Of a stretch of DNA of 64,000 bases, positions 11,755 to 26,900 are shown one piece after another. Each line of letters opens with the position of its first letter. The first letter of the stretch is position 1. Source of the stretch: Auanema rhodensis. Lineage: Eukaryota; Nematoda; Chromadorea; Rhabditida; Rhabditidae. The stretch spans positions 1,250,501 to 1,314,500 of the forward strand of contig OZ059900.1 in NCBI GenBank assembly GCA_964057225.1, read 5' to 3'. A program made the translations under genes and the position numbers. The notes beneath the pieces are model-generated. The model worked only from the letters and a program-made list of their open reading frames with translations, had not been told where the DNA came from and did not search any database.

Positions 11755-14618
11755 GTAATACTTGTAAATTTCGATCATATTCGTTAAGATTTGAGAATCA
11801 AACACATAATACACGAAATAAGTCTATTTTTACAAGTTTGCACTGATATTTATTCATTTTGATCAAAAAAGGTCGAAAATAGAAAGAATTTTTGAAATTT
11901 CCGAGTTTTGAGTCCAATTTGGCTAAATCGCTCATATATATGATCAAAAGCATAGTTCTATTGTCTATAACAACAAAAGTCTTCAATTAAACGCTAGTGA
12001 TGTTTTAATACTGAATTTCGCTCAAATAGCATTACTACACTAAGTATGGTCGTTTTTATGCCTTTAACACCATATACTCACCGATTTTTGGTACAAAATC
12101 TGTAATACTCGTAAATTTTGATCATATTCGTTAAGATTTGAGAATCAAACATACAATACACGAAATCAGTCTATTTTTATGAGCTTGCACTGATATATAT
12201 TCATTTTGATCAAAAAAGGTCGAAAATAGAAAGAATTTTTGAAATTTACGAGTTTTGAGTCTAATTTGGCTAAATCGCTCATATATATGATCAGAAGCAT
12301 AGTTTTATTGTCTATGACAACAAAAATCATTAATTAAACACTAATAATGTTTAAATCACTAAATTTCGCTCAAATAGCATTACTACACTAAGTATGGTCG
12401 TTTTTATGCCTTTAACACCATATACTCACCGATTTTTGGTACAAAATCTGTAATACTCGTAAATTTTGATCATATTCGTTAAGATTTGAGAATCAAACAT
12501 ACAATACACGAAATCAGTCTATTTTTATGAGCTTGCACTGATATATATTCATTTTGATCAAAAAAGGTCGAAAATAGAAAGAATTTTTGAAATTTACGAG
12601 TTTTGAGTCTAATTTGGCTAAATCGCTCATATATATGATCAGAAGCATAGTTTTATTGTCTATGACAACAAAAGTCATTAATTAAACACTAATAATGTTT
12701 AAATCACTAAATTTCGCTCAAATAGCATTACTACACTAAGTATGGTCGTTTTTATGCCTTTAACACCATATACTCACCGATTTTTGGTACAAAATCTGTA
12801 ATACTTGTAAATTTTGATCATATTCGTTAAGATTCGAGAATCAAACACATAATACACGAAATAAGTCTATTTTTATGAGTTTGCACTGATATTTATTCAT
12901 TTTGATCAAAAAAGGTCGAAAATAGAAAGAATTTTTGAAATTTCCGAGTTTTGAGTCCAATTTGGCTAAATCGCTCATATATATGATCAGAAGCATAGTT
13001 TTATTGTCTATGACAACGAAAATCATCAATTAAACGCTAGTGATGTTTAAATACTGATTTTCGCTCAAATAGCATTACTACACTAAGTATGGTCGTTTTT
13101 ATGCCTTTAACACCATATACTCACCGATTTTTGGTACAAAATCTGTAATACTTGTAAATTTTGATCATATTCGTTAAGATTTGAGAATCAAACATACAAT
13201 ACACAAAATCAGTCTATTTTTATGAGCTTGCACTGATATATATTCATTTTGATCAAAAAAGGTCGAAAATAGAAAGAATTTTTGAAATTTCCGAGTTTTG
13301 AGTCTAATTTGGCTAAATCGCTCATATATATGATCAGAAGCATAGTTTTATTGTCTATGACAACAAAAATCATCAATTAAACGCTAGTGATGTTTAAATA
13401 CTGATTTTCGCTCAAATAGCATTACTACACTAAGTATGGTCGTTTTTATGCCTTTAACACCATATACTCACCGATTTTTGGTACAAAATCTGTAATACTT
13501 GTAAATTTTGATCATATTCGTTAAGATTCGAGAATCAAACACATAATACACAAAATAAGTCTATTTTTACAAGTTTGCACTGATATTTATTCATTTTGAT
13601 CAAAAAAGATCGAAAATAGAAAGAATTTTTGAAATTTCCGAGTTTTGAGTCCAATTGGGCTAAATCGCTCATATATATGATCAAAAGCATAGTTTTACTG
13701 TCTATGATAACAAAAGTCTTCAAATATACACTAGTAATGATTAAATCACTGAATTTCACTCAAATAGCATTACTACACTAAGTATGGTCGTTTTTATGCC
13801 TTTAACACCATATACTCACCGATTTTTGGTACAAAATCTGTAATACTTGTAAATTTCGATCATATTCGTTAAGATTTGAGAATCAAACACATAATACACG
13901 AAATAAGTCTATTTTTACAAGTTTGCACTGATATTTATTCATTTTGATCAAAAAAGGTCGAAAATAGAAAGAATTTTTGAAATTTCCGAGTTTTGAGTCC
14001 AATTTGGCTAAATCGCTCATATATATGATCAAAAGCATAGTTCTATTGTCTATAACAACAAAAGTCTTCAATTAAACGCTAGTGATGTTTTAATACTGAA
14101 TTTCGCTCAAATAGCATTACTACACTAAGTATGGTCGTTTTTATGCCTTTAACACCATATACTCACCGATTTTTGGTACAAAATCTGTAATACTCGTAAA
14201 TTTTGATCATATTCGTTAAGATTTGAGAATCAAACATACAATACACGAAATCAGCCTATTTTTATGAGCTTGCACTGATATATATTCATTTTGATCAAAA
14301 AAGGTCGAAAATAGAAAGAATTTTTGAAATTTACGAGTTTTGAGTCTAATTTGGCTAAATCGCTCATATATATGATCAGAAGCATAGTTTTATTGTCTAT
14401 GACAACAAAAGTCTTCAATTAAACGCTTGTGATGTTTTAATACTGAATTTCGCTCAAATAGCATTACTACACTAAGTATGGTCGTTTTTATGCCTTTAAC
14501 ACCATATACTCACCGATTTTTGGTACAAAAGCTGTAATACTTGTAAATTTTGATTATATTCGTTAAGATTCGAGAATCAAACACATAATACACAAAATAA
14601 GTCTATTTTTATGAGTTT

Positions 14619-17600
14619 GCACTGATATTTATTCATTTTGATCAAAAAAGATCGAAAATAGAAAGAATTTTTGAAATTTCCGAGTTTTGAGTCCAATTGG
14701 GCTAAATCGCTCATATATATGATCAAAAGCATAGTTTTACTGTCTATGATAACAAAAGTCTTCAAATATACACTAGTAATGATTAAATCACTGAATTTCA
14801 CTCAAATAGCATTACTACACTAAGTATGGTCGTTTTTATGCCTTTAACACCATATACTCACCGATTTTTGGTACAAAATCTGTAATACTTGTAAATTTCG
14901 ATCATATTCGTTAAGATTTGAGAATCAAACACATAATACACGAAATAAGTCTATTTTTACAAGTTTGCACTGATATTTATTCATTTTGATCAAAAAAGGT
15001 CGAAAATAGAAAGAATTTTTGAAATTTCCGAGTTTTGAGTCCAATTTGGCTAAATCGCTCATATATATGATCAAAAGCATAGTTCTATTGTCTATAACAA
15101 CAAAAGTCTTCAGTTAAACGCTAGTGATGTTTTAATACTGAATTTCGCTCAAATAGCATTACTACACTAAGTATGGTCGTTTTTATGCCTTTAACACCAT
15201 ATACTCACCGATTTTTGGTACAAAATCTGTAATACTCGTAAATTTTGATCATATTCGTTAAGATTTGAGAATCAAACATACAATACACGAAATCAGTCTA
15301 TTTTTATGAGCTTGCACTGATATATATTCATTTTGATCAAAAAAGGTCGAAAATAGAAAGAATTTTTGAAATTTACGAGTTTTGAGTCTAATTTGGCTAA
15401 ATCGCTCATATATATGATCAGAAGCATAGTTTTATTGTCTATGACAACAAAAGTCTTCAATTAAACGCTTGTGATGTTTTAATACTGAATTTCGCTCAAA
15501 TAGCATTACTACACTAAGTATGGTCGTTTTTATGCCTTTAACACCATATACTCACCGATTTTTGGTACAAAATCTGTGATACTCGTAAATTTTGATCATA
15601 TTCGGTGAGATTCGAGAATCAAACACACAATACACGAAATAAGTTTATTTTGACGAGTTTGCACTGATATTTATTCATTTTGATCAAAAAAGGTCGAAAA
15701 TAGAAAGATTTTTTGAAATTTCCGAGTTTTGAGTCTAATTTGGCTAAATCGCTCATATATATGATCAGAAGCAGAGATGTATTGTCTATGACAACAAAAG
15801 TCATTGATTGAACACTAATGATGTTTAAATCACTGAATTTCGCTCAAATAGCATTACTACACTAAGGATGGTCGTTTTTATGCCTTTAACCCCATATACT
15901 CACCGATTTTTGGTACAAAATCTGTAATACTTGTAAATTTCGATCAAATTCGTTAAGATTTGAGAATCAAACACATAATACACGAAATAAGTCTTTTTTT
16001 ACAAGTTTGCACTGATATTTATTCATTTTGATCAAAAAAGGTCGAAAATAGAAAGAATTTTTGAAATTTACAAGTTTTGAGTCTAATTTGGCTAAATCGC
16101 TCATATATATGATCAGAAGCATAGTTTTATTGTCTATGACAACAAAAGTCATTAATTAAACACCAATGATGTTTAAATACTGATTTTCGCTCAAATAGCA
16201 TTACTACACTAAGTATGGTCGTTTTTATACCTTCAACACCATATACTCACCGATTTTTGGTACAAAATCTGTGATACTCGTAAATTTCGATCATATTCGT
16301 TAAGATTTGAGAATCAAACACACAATACACGAAATGAGTTTATTTTCACGAGTTTGCACTGATATTTATTCATTTTGATCAAAAAAGGTCGAAAATAGAA
16401 AGAATTTTTGAATTTTCCGAGTTTTGAGTCCAATTGGGCTAAATCGCTCATATATATGATCAAAAGCATAGTTTTACTGTCTATGATAACAAAAGTCTTC
16501 AAATATACACTAGTAATGATTAAATCACTGAAGTTCACTCAAATAGCATTACTATACTAAGTATGGTCGTTTTTATGCCTTTAACACCATATACTCACCG
16601 ATTTTTGGTACAAAATCTGTAATACTTGTAAATTTCGATCATATTCGTTAAGATTTGAGAATCAAACACATAATACACGAAATAAGTCTATTTTTACAAG
16701 TTTGCACTGATATTTATTCATTTTGATCAAAAAAGGTCGAAAATAGAAAGAATTTTTGAAATTTCCGAGTTTTGAGTCCAATTTGGCTAAATCGCTCATA
16801 TATATGATCAAAAGCATAGTTCTATTGTCTATAACAACAAAAGTCTTCAATTAAACGCTAGTGATGTTTTAATACTGAATTTCGCTCAAATAGCATTACT
16901 ACACTAAGTATGGTCGTTTTTATGCCTTTAACACCATATACTCACCGATTTTTGGTACAAAATCTGTAATACTCGTAAATTTTGATCATATTCGTTAAGA
17001 TTTGAGAATCAAACATACAATACACGAAATCAGTCTATTTTTATGAGCTTGCACTGATATATATTCATTTTGATCAAAAAAGGTCGAAAATAGAAAGAAT
17101 TTTTGAAATTTACGAGTTTTGAGTCTAATTTGGCTAAATCGCTCATATATATGATCAGAAGCATAGTTTTATTGTCTATGACAACAAAAGTCATTAATTA
17201 AACACTAATAATGTTTAAATCACTAAATTTCGCTCAAATAGCATTACTACACTAAGTATGGTCGTTTTTATGCCTTTAACACCATATACTCACCGATTTT
17301 TGGTACAAAATCTGTAATACTCGTAAATTTTGATCATATTCGTTAAGATTTGAGAATCAAACATACAATACACGAAATCAGTCTATTTTTATGAGCTTGC
17401 ACTGATATATATTCATTTTGATCAAAAAAGGTCGAAAATAGAAAGAATTTTTGAAATTTACGAGTTTTGAGTCTAATTTGGCTAAATCGCTCATATATAT
17501 GATCAGAAGCATAGTTTTATTGTCTATGACAACAAAAGTCATTAATTAAACACTAATAATGTTTAAATCACTAAATTTCGCTCAAATAGCATTACTACAC

Positions 17601-18750
17601 TAAGTATGGTCGTTTTTATGCCTTTAACACCATATACTCACCGATTTTTGGTACAAAATCTGTAATACTTGTAAATTTTGATCATATTCGTTAAGATTCG
17701 AGAATCAAACACATAATACACGAAATAAGTCTATTTTTATGAGTTTGCACTGATATTTATTCATTTTGATCAAAAAAGGTCGAAAATAGAAAGAATTTTT
17801 GAAATTTCCGAGTTTTGAGTCCAATTTGGCTAAATCGCTCATATATATGATCAGAAGCATAGTTTTATTGTCTATGACAACAAAAATCATCAATTAAACG
17901 CTAGTGATGTTTAAATACTGATTTTCGCTCAAATAGCATTACTACACTAAGTATGGTCGTTTTTATGCCTTTAACACCATATACTCACCGATTTTTGGTA
18001 CAAAATCTGTAATACTTGTAAATTTTGATCATATTCGTTAAGATTTGAGAATCAAACATACAATACACAAAATCAGTCTATTTTTATGAGCTTGCACTGA
18101 TATATATTCATTTTGATCAAAAAAGGTCGAAAATAGAAAGAATTTTTGAAATTTCCGAGTTTTGAGTCTAATTTGGCTAAATCGCTCATATATATGATCA
18201 GAAGCATAGTTTTATTGTCTATGACAACAAAAATCATCAATTAAACGCTAGTGATGTTTAAATACTGATTTTCGCTCAAATAGCATTACTACACTAAGTA
18301 TGGTCGTTTTTATGCCTTTAACACCATATACTCACCGATTTTTGGTACAAAATCTGTAATACTTGTAAATTTTGATCATATTCGTTAAGATTCGAGAATC
18401 AAACACATAATACACGAAATAAGTCTATTTTTACAAGTTTGCACTGATATTTATTCATTTTGATCAAAAAAGATCGAAAATAGAAAGAATTTTTGAAATT
18501 TCCGAGTTTTGAGTCCAATTGGGCTAAATCGCTCATATATATGATCAAAAGCATAGTTTTACTGTCTATGATAACAAAAGTCTTCAAATATACACTAGTA
18601 ATGATTAAATCACTGAATTTCACTCAAATAGCATTACTACACTAAGTATGGTCGTTTTTATGCCTTTAACACCATATACTCACCGATTTTTGGTACAAAA
18701 TCTGTAATACTTGTAAATTTCGATCATATTCGTTAAGATTTGAGAATCAA
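14619..18750 (+). repeat. Repeat of 9755-13886 at a 14-monomer offset (4864 bp)
   Basis: Diagnostic monomers map at +4864: 10755 to 15619, 11103 to 15967, 11450 to 16314, 11798 to 16662, 12841 to 17705 and 13535 to 18399. The left edge lies inside the monomer at about 14592. Its first 35 bases (ACAAAATAAG, ATGAG) differ from the 9728 monomer, but it matches from the GATATTTATTC signature onward. The match ends near 18750, where the linker becomes CATACAAT. The offset exceeds the matched length, so about 13.9-14.6 kb is separate material between the copies. Confidence 0.78.
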
Positions 18751-19575
18751 ACATACAATACACGAAATCAGTCTATTTTTATGAGCTTGCACTGATATAT
18801 ATTCATTTTGATCAAAAAAGGTCGAAAATAGAAAGAATTTTTGAAATTTACGAGTTTTGAGTCTAATTTGGCTAAATCGCTCATATATATGATCAGAAGC
18901 ATAGTTTTATTGTCTATGACAACAAAAGTCTTCAATTAAACGCTTGTGATGTTTTAATACTGAATTTCGCTCAAATAGCATTACTACACTAAGTATGGTC
19001 GTTTTTATGCCTTTAACACCATATACTCACCGATTTTTGGTACAAAAGCTGTAATACTTGTAAATTTTGATCATATTCGTTAAGATTCGAGAATCAAACA
19101 CATAATACACGAAATAAGTCTATTTTTATGAGTTTGCACTGATATTTATTCATTTTGATCAAAAAAGGTCGAAAATAGAAAGAACTTTTGAAATTTCCGA
19201 GTTTTGAGTCTAATTTGGCTAAATCGCTCATATATATGATCAGAAGCATAGTTTTATTGTCTATGACAACAAAAATCATCAATTAAACGCTAGTGATGTT
19301 TAAATACTGATTTTCGCTCAAATAGCATTACTACACTAAGTATGGTCGTTTTTATGCCTTTAACACCATATACTCACCGATTTTTGGTACAAAATCTGTA
19401 ATACTTGTAAATTTTGATCATATTCGTTAAGATTTGAGAATTAAACATACAATACACAAAATCAGTCTATTTTTATGAGCTTGCACTGATATATATTCAC
19501 TTTGATCAAAAAAGGTCGAAAATAGAAAGAATTTTTGAAATTTCCGAGTTTTGAGTCTAATTTGGCTAAATCGCT

Positions 19576-19588
19576 CATATAGTATATG
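19576..19588 (+). other. 3-bp insertion marker in the AT palindrome, copy 1
   Basis: CATATAGTATATG replaces the usual CATATATATG. The insertion interrupts the short palindrome and lengthens the unit to 350 bp. It occurs only here and at the two related HOR positions, so it serves as a lineage tag. Confidence 0.92.
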
Positions 19589-20148
19589 ATCAGAAGCATA
19601 GTTTTATTGTCTATGACAACAAAAATCATCAATTAAACGCTAGTGATGTTTAAATACTGATTTTCGCTCAAATAGCATTACTACACTAAGTATGGTCGTT
19701 TTTATGCCTTTAACACCATATACTCACCGATTTTTGGTACAAAATCTGTAATACTTGTAAATTTTGATCATATTCGTTAAGATTCGAGAATCAAACACAT
19801 AATACACGAAATAAGTCTATTTTTACAAGTTTGCACTGATATTTATTCATTTTGATCAAAAAAGATCGAAAATAGAAAGAATTTTTGAAATTTCCGAGTT
19901 TTGAGTCCAATTTGGCTAAATCGCTCATATATATGATCAAAAGCATAGTTTTATTGTCTATAACAACAAAAGTCATCAATTAAACGCTAGTGATGTTTAA
20001 ATACTGAATTTCACTCAAATAGCATTACTACACTAAGTATGGTCGTTTTTATGCCTTTAACACCATATACTCACCGATTTTTGGTACAAAATCTGTGATA
20101 CTCGTAAATTTTGATCATATTCGGTGAGATTCGAGAATCAAACACACA

Positions 20149-23100
20149 ATACACGAAATAAGTTTACTTTTACGAGTTTGCACTGATATTTATTCATTTT
20201 GATCAAAAAAGGTCGAAAATAGAAAGAATTTTTGAAATTTCCGAGTTTTGAGTCTAATTTGGCTAAATCGCTCATATATATGATCAAAAGCATAGTTTCA
20301 TTGTCTATGACAACAAAAGTCATCAATTAAACGCTAGTGATGTTTAAATACTGAATTTCGCTCAAATAGCATTACTACACTAAGTATGGTCGTTTTTATG
20401 CCTTTAACACCATATACTCACCGATTTTTGGTACAAAATCTGTAATACTCGTAAATTTTGATCATATTCGTTAAGATTTGAGAATCAAACATACAATACA
20501 CAAAATCAGTCTTTTTTATGAGCTTGCACTGATATATATTCATTTTGATCAAAAAAGGTCGAAAATAGAAAGAATTTTTGAAATTTACGAGTTTTGAGTC
20601 TAATTTGGCTAAATCGCTCATATATATGATCAGAAGCATAGTTTTATTGTCTATGACAACAAAAGCCATTAATTAAACACTAATGATGTTTAAATCACTA
20701 AATTTCGCTCAAATAGCATTACTACACTAAGTATGGTCGTTTTTATGCCTTTAACACCATATACTCACCGATTTTTGGTACAAAATCTGTAATACTTGTA
20801 AATTTTGATCATATTCGTTAAGATTCGAGAATCAAATACATAATACACGAAATAAGTCTATTTTTATGAGTTTGCACTGATATTTATTCATTTTGATCAA
20901 AAAAGGTCGAAAATAGAAAGAATTTTTGAATTTTCCGAGTTTTGAGTCCAATTGGGCTAAATCGCTCATATATATGATCAAAAGCAAAGTTTTACTGTCT
21001 ATGATAACAAAAGTCTTCAAATATACACTAATAATCTGTAAATCACTGAATTTCACTCAAATAGCTTTACTACACTAAGTATGGTCGTTTTTATGCCTTT
21101 AACACCATATACTCACCGATTTTTGGTACAAAATCTGTAATACTCGTAAATTTTGATCATATTCGTTTAGATTTGAGAATCAAACATACAATACACAAAA
21201 TCAGTCTATTTTTATGAGCTTGCACTGATATATATTCATTTTGATCAAAAAAGGTCGAAAATAGAAAGAATTTTTGAATTTTCCGAGTTTTGAGTCCAAT
21301 TTGGCTAAATCGCTCATATATATGATCAAAAGCATAGTTTTATTGTCTATAACAACAAAAGTCATCAATTAAACGCTAGTGATGTTTTAATACTGAATTT
21401 CGCTCAAATAGCATTACTACACTAAGTATGGTCGTTTTTATGCCTTTAACACCATATACTCACCGATTTTTGGTACAAAATCTGTGATACTCGTAAATTT
21501 TGATCATATTCGGTGAGATTCGAGAATCAAACACACAATACACGAAATAAGTTTATTTTGACGAGTTTGCACTGATATTTATTCATTTTGATCAAAAAAG
21601 GTCGAAAATAGAAAGATTTTTTGAAATTTCCGAGTTTTGAGTCTAATTTGGCTAAATCGCTCATATATATGATCAGAAGCATAGATGTATTGTCTATGAC
21701 AACAAAAGTTATTGATTGAACACTAATGATGTTTAAATCACTGAATTTCGCTCAAATAGCATTACTACACTAAGGATGGTCGTTTTTATGCCTTTAACAC
21801 CATATACTCACCGATTTTTGGTACAAAATCTGTGATACTCGTAAATTTTGATCATTTCCGTTAAGATTCAAAAATCAAACACACAATACACGAAATAAGT
21901 TCATTTTTACAAGTTTGCACTGATATTTATTCATTTTGATCAAAAAAGGTCGAAAATAGAAAGAATTTTTGAAATTTACGAGTTTTGAGTCTAATTTGGC
22001 TAAATCGCTCATATATATGATCAGAAGCATAGTTTTATTGTCTATGACAACAAAAGTCATTAATTAAACACTAATGATGTTTAAATACTGATTTTCGCTC
22101 AAATAGCATTACTACACTAAGTATGGTCGTTTTTATACCTTCAACACCATATACTCACCGATTTTTGGTACAAAATCTGTGATACTCGTAAATTTCGATC
22201 ATATTCGTTAAGATTCGAGAATCAAACACACAATACACGAAATGAGTTTATTTTCACGAGTTTGCACTGATATTTATTCATTTTGATCAAGAAAGGTCGA
22301 AAATAGAAAGAATTTTTGAATTTTCCGAGTTTTGAGTCCAATTGGGCTAAATCGCTCATATATATGATCAAAAGCATAGTTTTACTGTCTATGATAACAA
22401 AAGTCTTCAAATATACACTAGTAATGATTAAATCACTGAATTTCACTCAAATAGCATTACTACACTAAGTATGGTCGTTTTTATGCCTTTAACACCATAT
22501 ACTCACCGATTTTTGGTACAAAATCTGTAATACTTGTAAATTTCGATCATATTCGTTAAGATTTGAGAATCAAACACATAATACACGGAATAAGTCTATT
22601 TTTACAAGTTTGCACTGATATTTATTCATTTTGATCAAAAAAGGTCGAAAATAGAAAGAATTTTTGAAATTTCCGAGTTTTGAGTCCAATTTGGCTAAAT
22701 CGCTCATATATATGATCAAAAGCATAGTTCTATTGTCTATAACAACAAAAGTCTTCAATTAAACGCTAGTGATGTTTAAATACTGAATTTCGCTCAAATA
22801 GCATTACTACACTAAGTATGGTCGTTTTTATGCCTTTAACACCATATACTCACCGATTTTTGGTACAAAATCTGTAATACTCGTAAGTTTTGATCATATT
22901 CGTTAAGATTTGAGAATCAAACATACAATACACGAAATGAGTTTATTTTCACGAGTTTGCACTGATATATATTCATTTTGATCAAAAAAGGTCGAAAATA
23001 GAAAGAATTTTTGAAATTTCCGAGTTTTGAGTCTAATTTGGCTAAATCGCTCATATATATGATCAGAAGCATAGTTTTATTGTCTATGACAACAAAAGTC

Positions 23101-23971
23101 ATTAATTGAACACTAATGATGTTTAAATCACTGAATTTCACTCAAATAGCATTACTACACTAAGTATGGTCGTTTTTATGCCTTTAACACCATATACTCA
23201 CCGATTTTTGGTACAAAATCTGTAATACTTGTAAATTTCGATCATATTCGTTAAGATTTGAGAATCAAACACATAATACACGAAATAAGTCTATTTTTAC
23301 AAGTTTGCACTGATATTTATTCATTTTGATCAAAAAAGGTCGAAAATAGAAAGAATTTTTGAAATTTCCGAGTTTTGAGTCCAATTTGGCTAAATCGCTC
23401 ATATATATGATCAAAAGCATAGTTTTACTGTCTATGATAACAAAAGTCTTCAAATATACACTAATAATGTGTAAATCACTGAATTTCACTCAAATAGCTT
23501 TACTACACTAAGTATGGTCGTTTTTATGCCTTTAACACCATATACTCACCGATTTTTGGTACAAAATCTGTAATACTCGTAAATTTTGATCATATTCGTT
23601 AAGATTTGAGAATCAAACATACAATTCACGAAATCAGTCTATTTTTATGAGCTTGCACTGATATATATTCATTTTGATCAAAAAAGGTCGAAAATAGAAA
23701 GAATTTTTGAAATTTACGAGTTTTGAGTCTAATTTGGCTAAATCGCTCATATATATGATCAGAAGCATAGTTTTATTGTCTATGACAACAAAAGTCATTA
23801 ATTAAACACTAATAATGTTTAAATCACTAAATTTCGCTCAAATAGCATTACTACACTAAGTATGGTCGTTTTTATGCCTTTAACACCATATACTCACCGA
23901 TTTTTGGTACAAAATCTGTAATACTTGTAAATTTTGATCATATTCGTTAAGATTCGAGAATCAAACATACA
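20149..23971 (+). repeat. 11-mer higher-order repeat, copy 1 (3823 bp)
   Basis: Eleven monomers are repeated directly downstream at +3823. Diagnostic monomers 20418, 20832, 21875, 22222, 22570, 22917 and 23265 map to 24241, 24655, 25698, 26045, 26393, 26740 and 27088. Unit-specific marks include GTTTACTTTTACGAG, a one-base deletion (CAGTCTTTTTTATG), GATCAAGAAAGG, TCATTTCCGTTAAG and CACGGAATAAG. The unit starts just after the linker, which reads CACACAAT here and CATACAAT in copy 2. Confidence 0.9.
20511..20520 (+). other. One-base deletion marker, copy 1 (also 24334-24343 and 37541-37550)
   Basis: CAGTCTTTTTTATG replaces CAGTCTATTTTTATG in three class A monomers, spaced +3823 and +17030 as the HOR map predicts. 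The missing base shifts the minus-strand frame past its usual TGA, so the open frame runs on to 83 codons in all three. Confidence 0.9.
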
Positions 23972-26900
23972 ATACACGAAATAAGTTTACTTTTACGAGT
24001 TTGCACTGATATTTATTCATTTTGATCAAAAAAGGTCGAAAATAGAAAGAATTTTTGAAATTTCCGAGTTTTGAGTCTAATTTGGCTAAATCGCTCATAT
24101 ATATGATCAAAAGCATAGTTTCATTGTCTATGACAACAAAAGTCATCAATTAAACGCTAGTGATGTTTAAATACTGAATTTCGCTCAAATAGCATTACTA
24201 CACTAAGTATGGTCGTTTTTATGCCTTTAACACCATATACTCACCGATTTTTGGTACAAAATCTGTAATACTCGTAAATTTTGATCATATTCGTTAAGAT
24301 TTGAGAATCAAACATACAATACACAAAATCAGTCTTTTTTATGAGCTTGCACTGATATATATTCATTTTGATCAAAAAAGGTCGAAAATAGAAAGAATTT
24401 TTGAAATTTACGAGTTTTGAGTCTAATTTGGCTAAATCGCTCATATATATGATCAGAAGCATAGTTTTATTGTCTATGACAACAAAAGCCATTAATTAAA
24501 CACTAATGATGTTTAAATCACTAAATTTCGCTCAAATAGCATTACTACACTAAGTATGGTCGTTTTTATGCCTTTAACACCATATACTCACCGATTTTTG
24601 GTACAAAATCTGTAATACTTGTAAATTTTGATCATATTCGTTAAGATTCGAGAATCAAATACATAATACACGAAATAAGTCTATTTTTATGAGTTTGCAC
24701 TGATATTTATTCATTTTGATCAAAAAAGGTCGAAAATAGAAAGAATTTTTGAATTTTCCGAGTTTTGAGTCCAATTGGGCTAAATCGCTCATATATATGA
24801 TCAAAAGCAAAGTTTTACTGTCTATGATAACAAAAGTCTTCAAATATACACTAATAATCTGTAAATCACTGAATTTCACTCAAATAGCTTTACTACACTA
24901 AGTATGGTCGTTTTTATGCCTTTAACACCATATACTCACCGATTTTTGGTACAAAATCTGTAATACTCGTAAATTTTGATCATATTCGTTTAGATTTGAG
25001 AATCAAACATACAATACACAAAATCAGTCTATTTTTATGAGCTTGCACTGATATATATTCATTTTGATCAAAAAAGGTCGAAAATAGAAAGAATTTTTGA
25101 ATTTTCCGAGTTTTGAGTCCAATTTGGCTAAATCGCTCATATATATGATCAAAAGCATAGTTTTATTGTCTATAACAACAAAAGTCATCAATTAAACGCT
25201 AGTGATGTTTTAATACTGAATTTCGCTCAAATAGCATTACTACACTAAGTATGGTCGTTTTTATGCCTTTAACACCATATACTCACCGATTTTTGGTACA
25301 AAATCTGTGATACTCGTAAATTTTGATCATATTCGGTGAGATTCGAGAATCAAACACACAATACACGAAATAAGTTTATTTTGACGAGTTTGCACTGATA
25401 TTTATTCATTTTGATCAAAAAAGGTCGAAAATAGAAAGATTTTTTGAAATTTCCGAGTTTTGAGTCTAATTTGGCTAAATCGCTCATATATATGATCAGA
25501 AGCATAGATGTATTGTCTATGACAACAAAAGTTATTGATTGAACACTAATGATGTTTAAATCACTGAATTTCGCTCAAATAGCATTACTACACTAAGGAT
25601 GGTCGTTTTTATGCCTTTAACACCATATACTCACCGATTTTTGGTACAAAATCTGTGATACTCGTAAATTTTGATCATTTCCGTTAAGATTCAAAAATCA
25701 AACACACAATACACGAAATAAGTTCATTTTTACAAGTTTGCACTGATATTTATTCATTTTGATCAAAAAAGGTCGAAAATAGAAAGAATTTTTGAAATTT
25801 ACGAGTTTTGAGTCTAATTTGGCTAAATCGCTCATATATATGATCAGAAGCATAGTTTTATTGTCTATGACAACAAAAGTCATTAATTAAACACTAATGA
25901 TGTTTAAATACTGATTTTCGCTCAAATAGCATTACTACACTAAGTATGGTCGTTTTTATACCTTCAACACCATATACTCACCGATTTTTGGTACAAAATC
26001 TGTGATACTCGTAAATTTCGATCATATTCGTTAAGATTCGAGAATCAAACACACAATACACGAAATGAGTTTATTTTCACGAGTTTGCACTGATATTTAT
26101 TCATTTTGATCAAGAAAGGTCGAAAATAGAAAGAATTTTTGAATTTTCCGAGTTTTGAGTCCAATTGGGCTAAATCGCTCATATATATGATCAAAAGCAT
26201 AGTTTTACTGTCTATGATAACAAAAGTCTTCAAATATACACTAGTAATGATTAAATCACTGAATTTCACTCAAATAGCATTACTACACTAAGTATGGTCG
26301 TTTTTATGCCTTTAACACCATATACTCACCGATTTTTGGTACAAAATCTGTAATACTTGTAAATTTCGATCATATTCGTTAAGATTTGAGAATCAAACAC
26401 ATAATACACGGAATAAGTCTATTTTTACAAGTTTGCACTGATATTTATTCATTTTGATCAAAAAAGGTCGAAAATAGAAAGAATTTTTGAAATTTCCGAG
26501 TTTTGAGTCCAATTTGGCTAAATCGCTCATATATATGATCAAAAGCATAGTTCTATTGTCTATAACAACAAAAGTCTTCAATTAAACGCTAGTGATGTTT
26601 AAATACTGAATTTCGCTCAAATAGCATTACTACACTAAGTATGGTCGTTTTTATGCCTTTAACACCATATACTCACCGATTTTTGGTACAAAATCTGTAA
26701 TACTCGTAAGTTTTGATCATATTCGTTAAGATTTGAGAATCAAACATACAATACACGAAATGAGTTTATTTTCACGAGTTTGCACTGATATATATTCATT
26801 TTGATCAAAAAAGGTCGAAAATAGAAAGAATTTTTGAAATTTCCGAGTTTTGAGTCTAATTTGGCTAAATCGCTCATATATATGATCAGAAGCATAGTTT

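Larger units (their letters stand above)
10789..23968 (+). repeat. Super-repeat of about 13.2 kb, copy I
   Basis: This 38-monomer stretch is repeated in the same order at 27818-40998. The offset is 17029 bp for 10789 to about 13270, then 17377 bp to about 19907, then 17030 bp to the end. The two offset changes are each one monomer and are caused by an inserted patch and a one-monomer deletion in copy II. Shared private variants confirm the pairing: CTTCAGTT at 15111 and 32488, GAAGTTCAC at 16531 and 33908, and AACCCC at 15889 and 33267. Differences I noticed by eye number about a dozen, for example at 14255, 14553, 16071 and 13018. Confidence 0.87.

Noticed and set aside
20418-20669. The 83-codon frame as a distinct, longer gene
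   Set aside because: The extra length comes from a one-base deletion that bypasses the usual TGA. The same frame recurs at 24241 and 37448 only because the HOR was copied.
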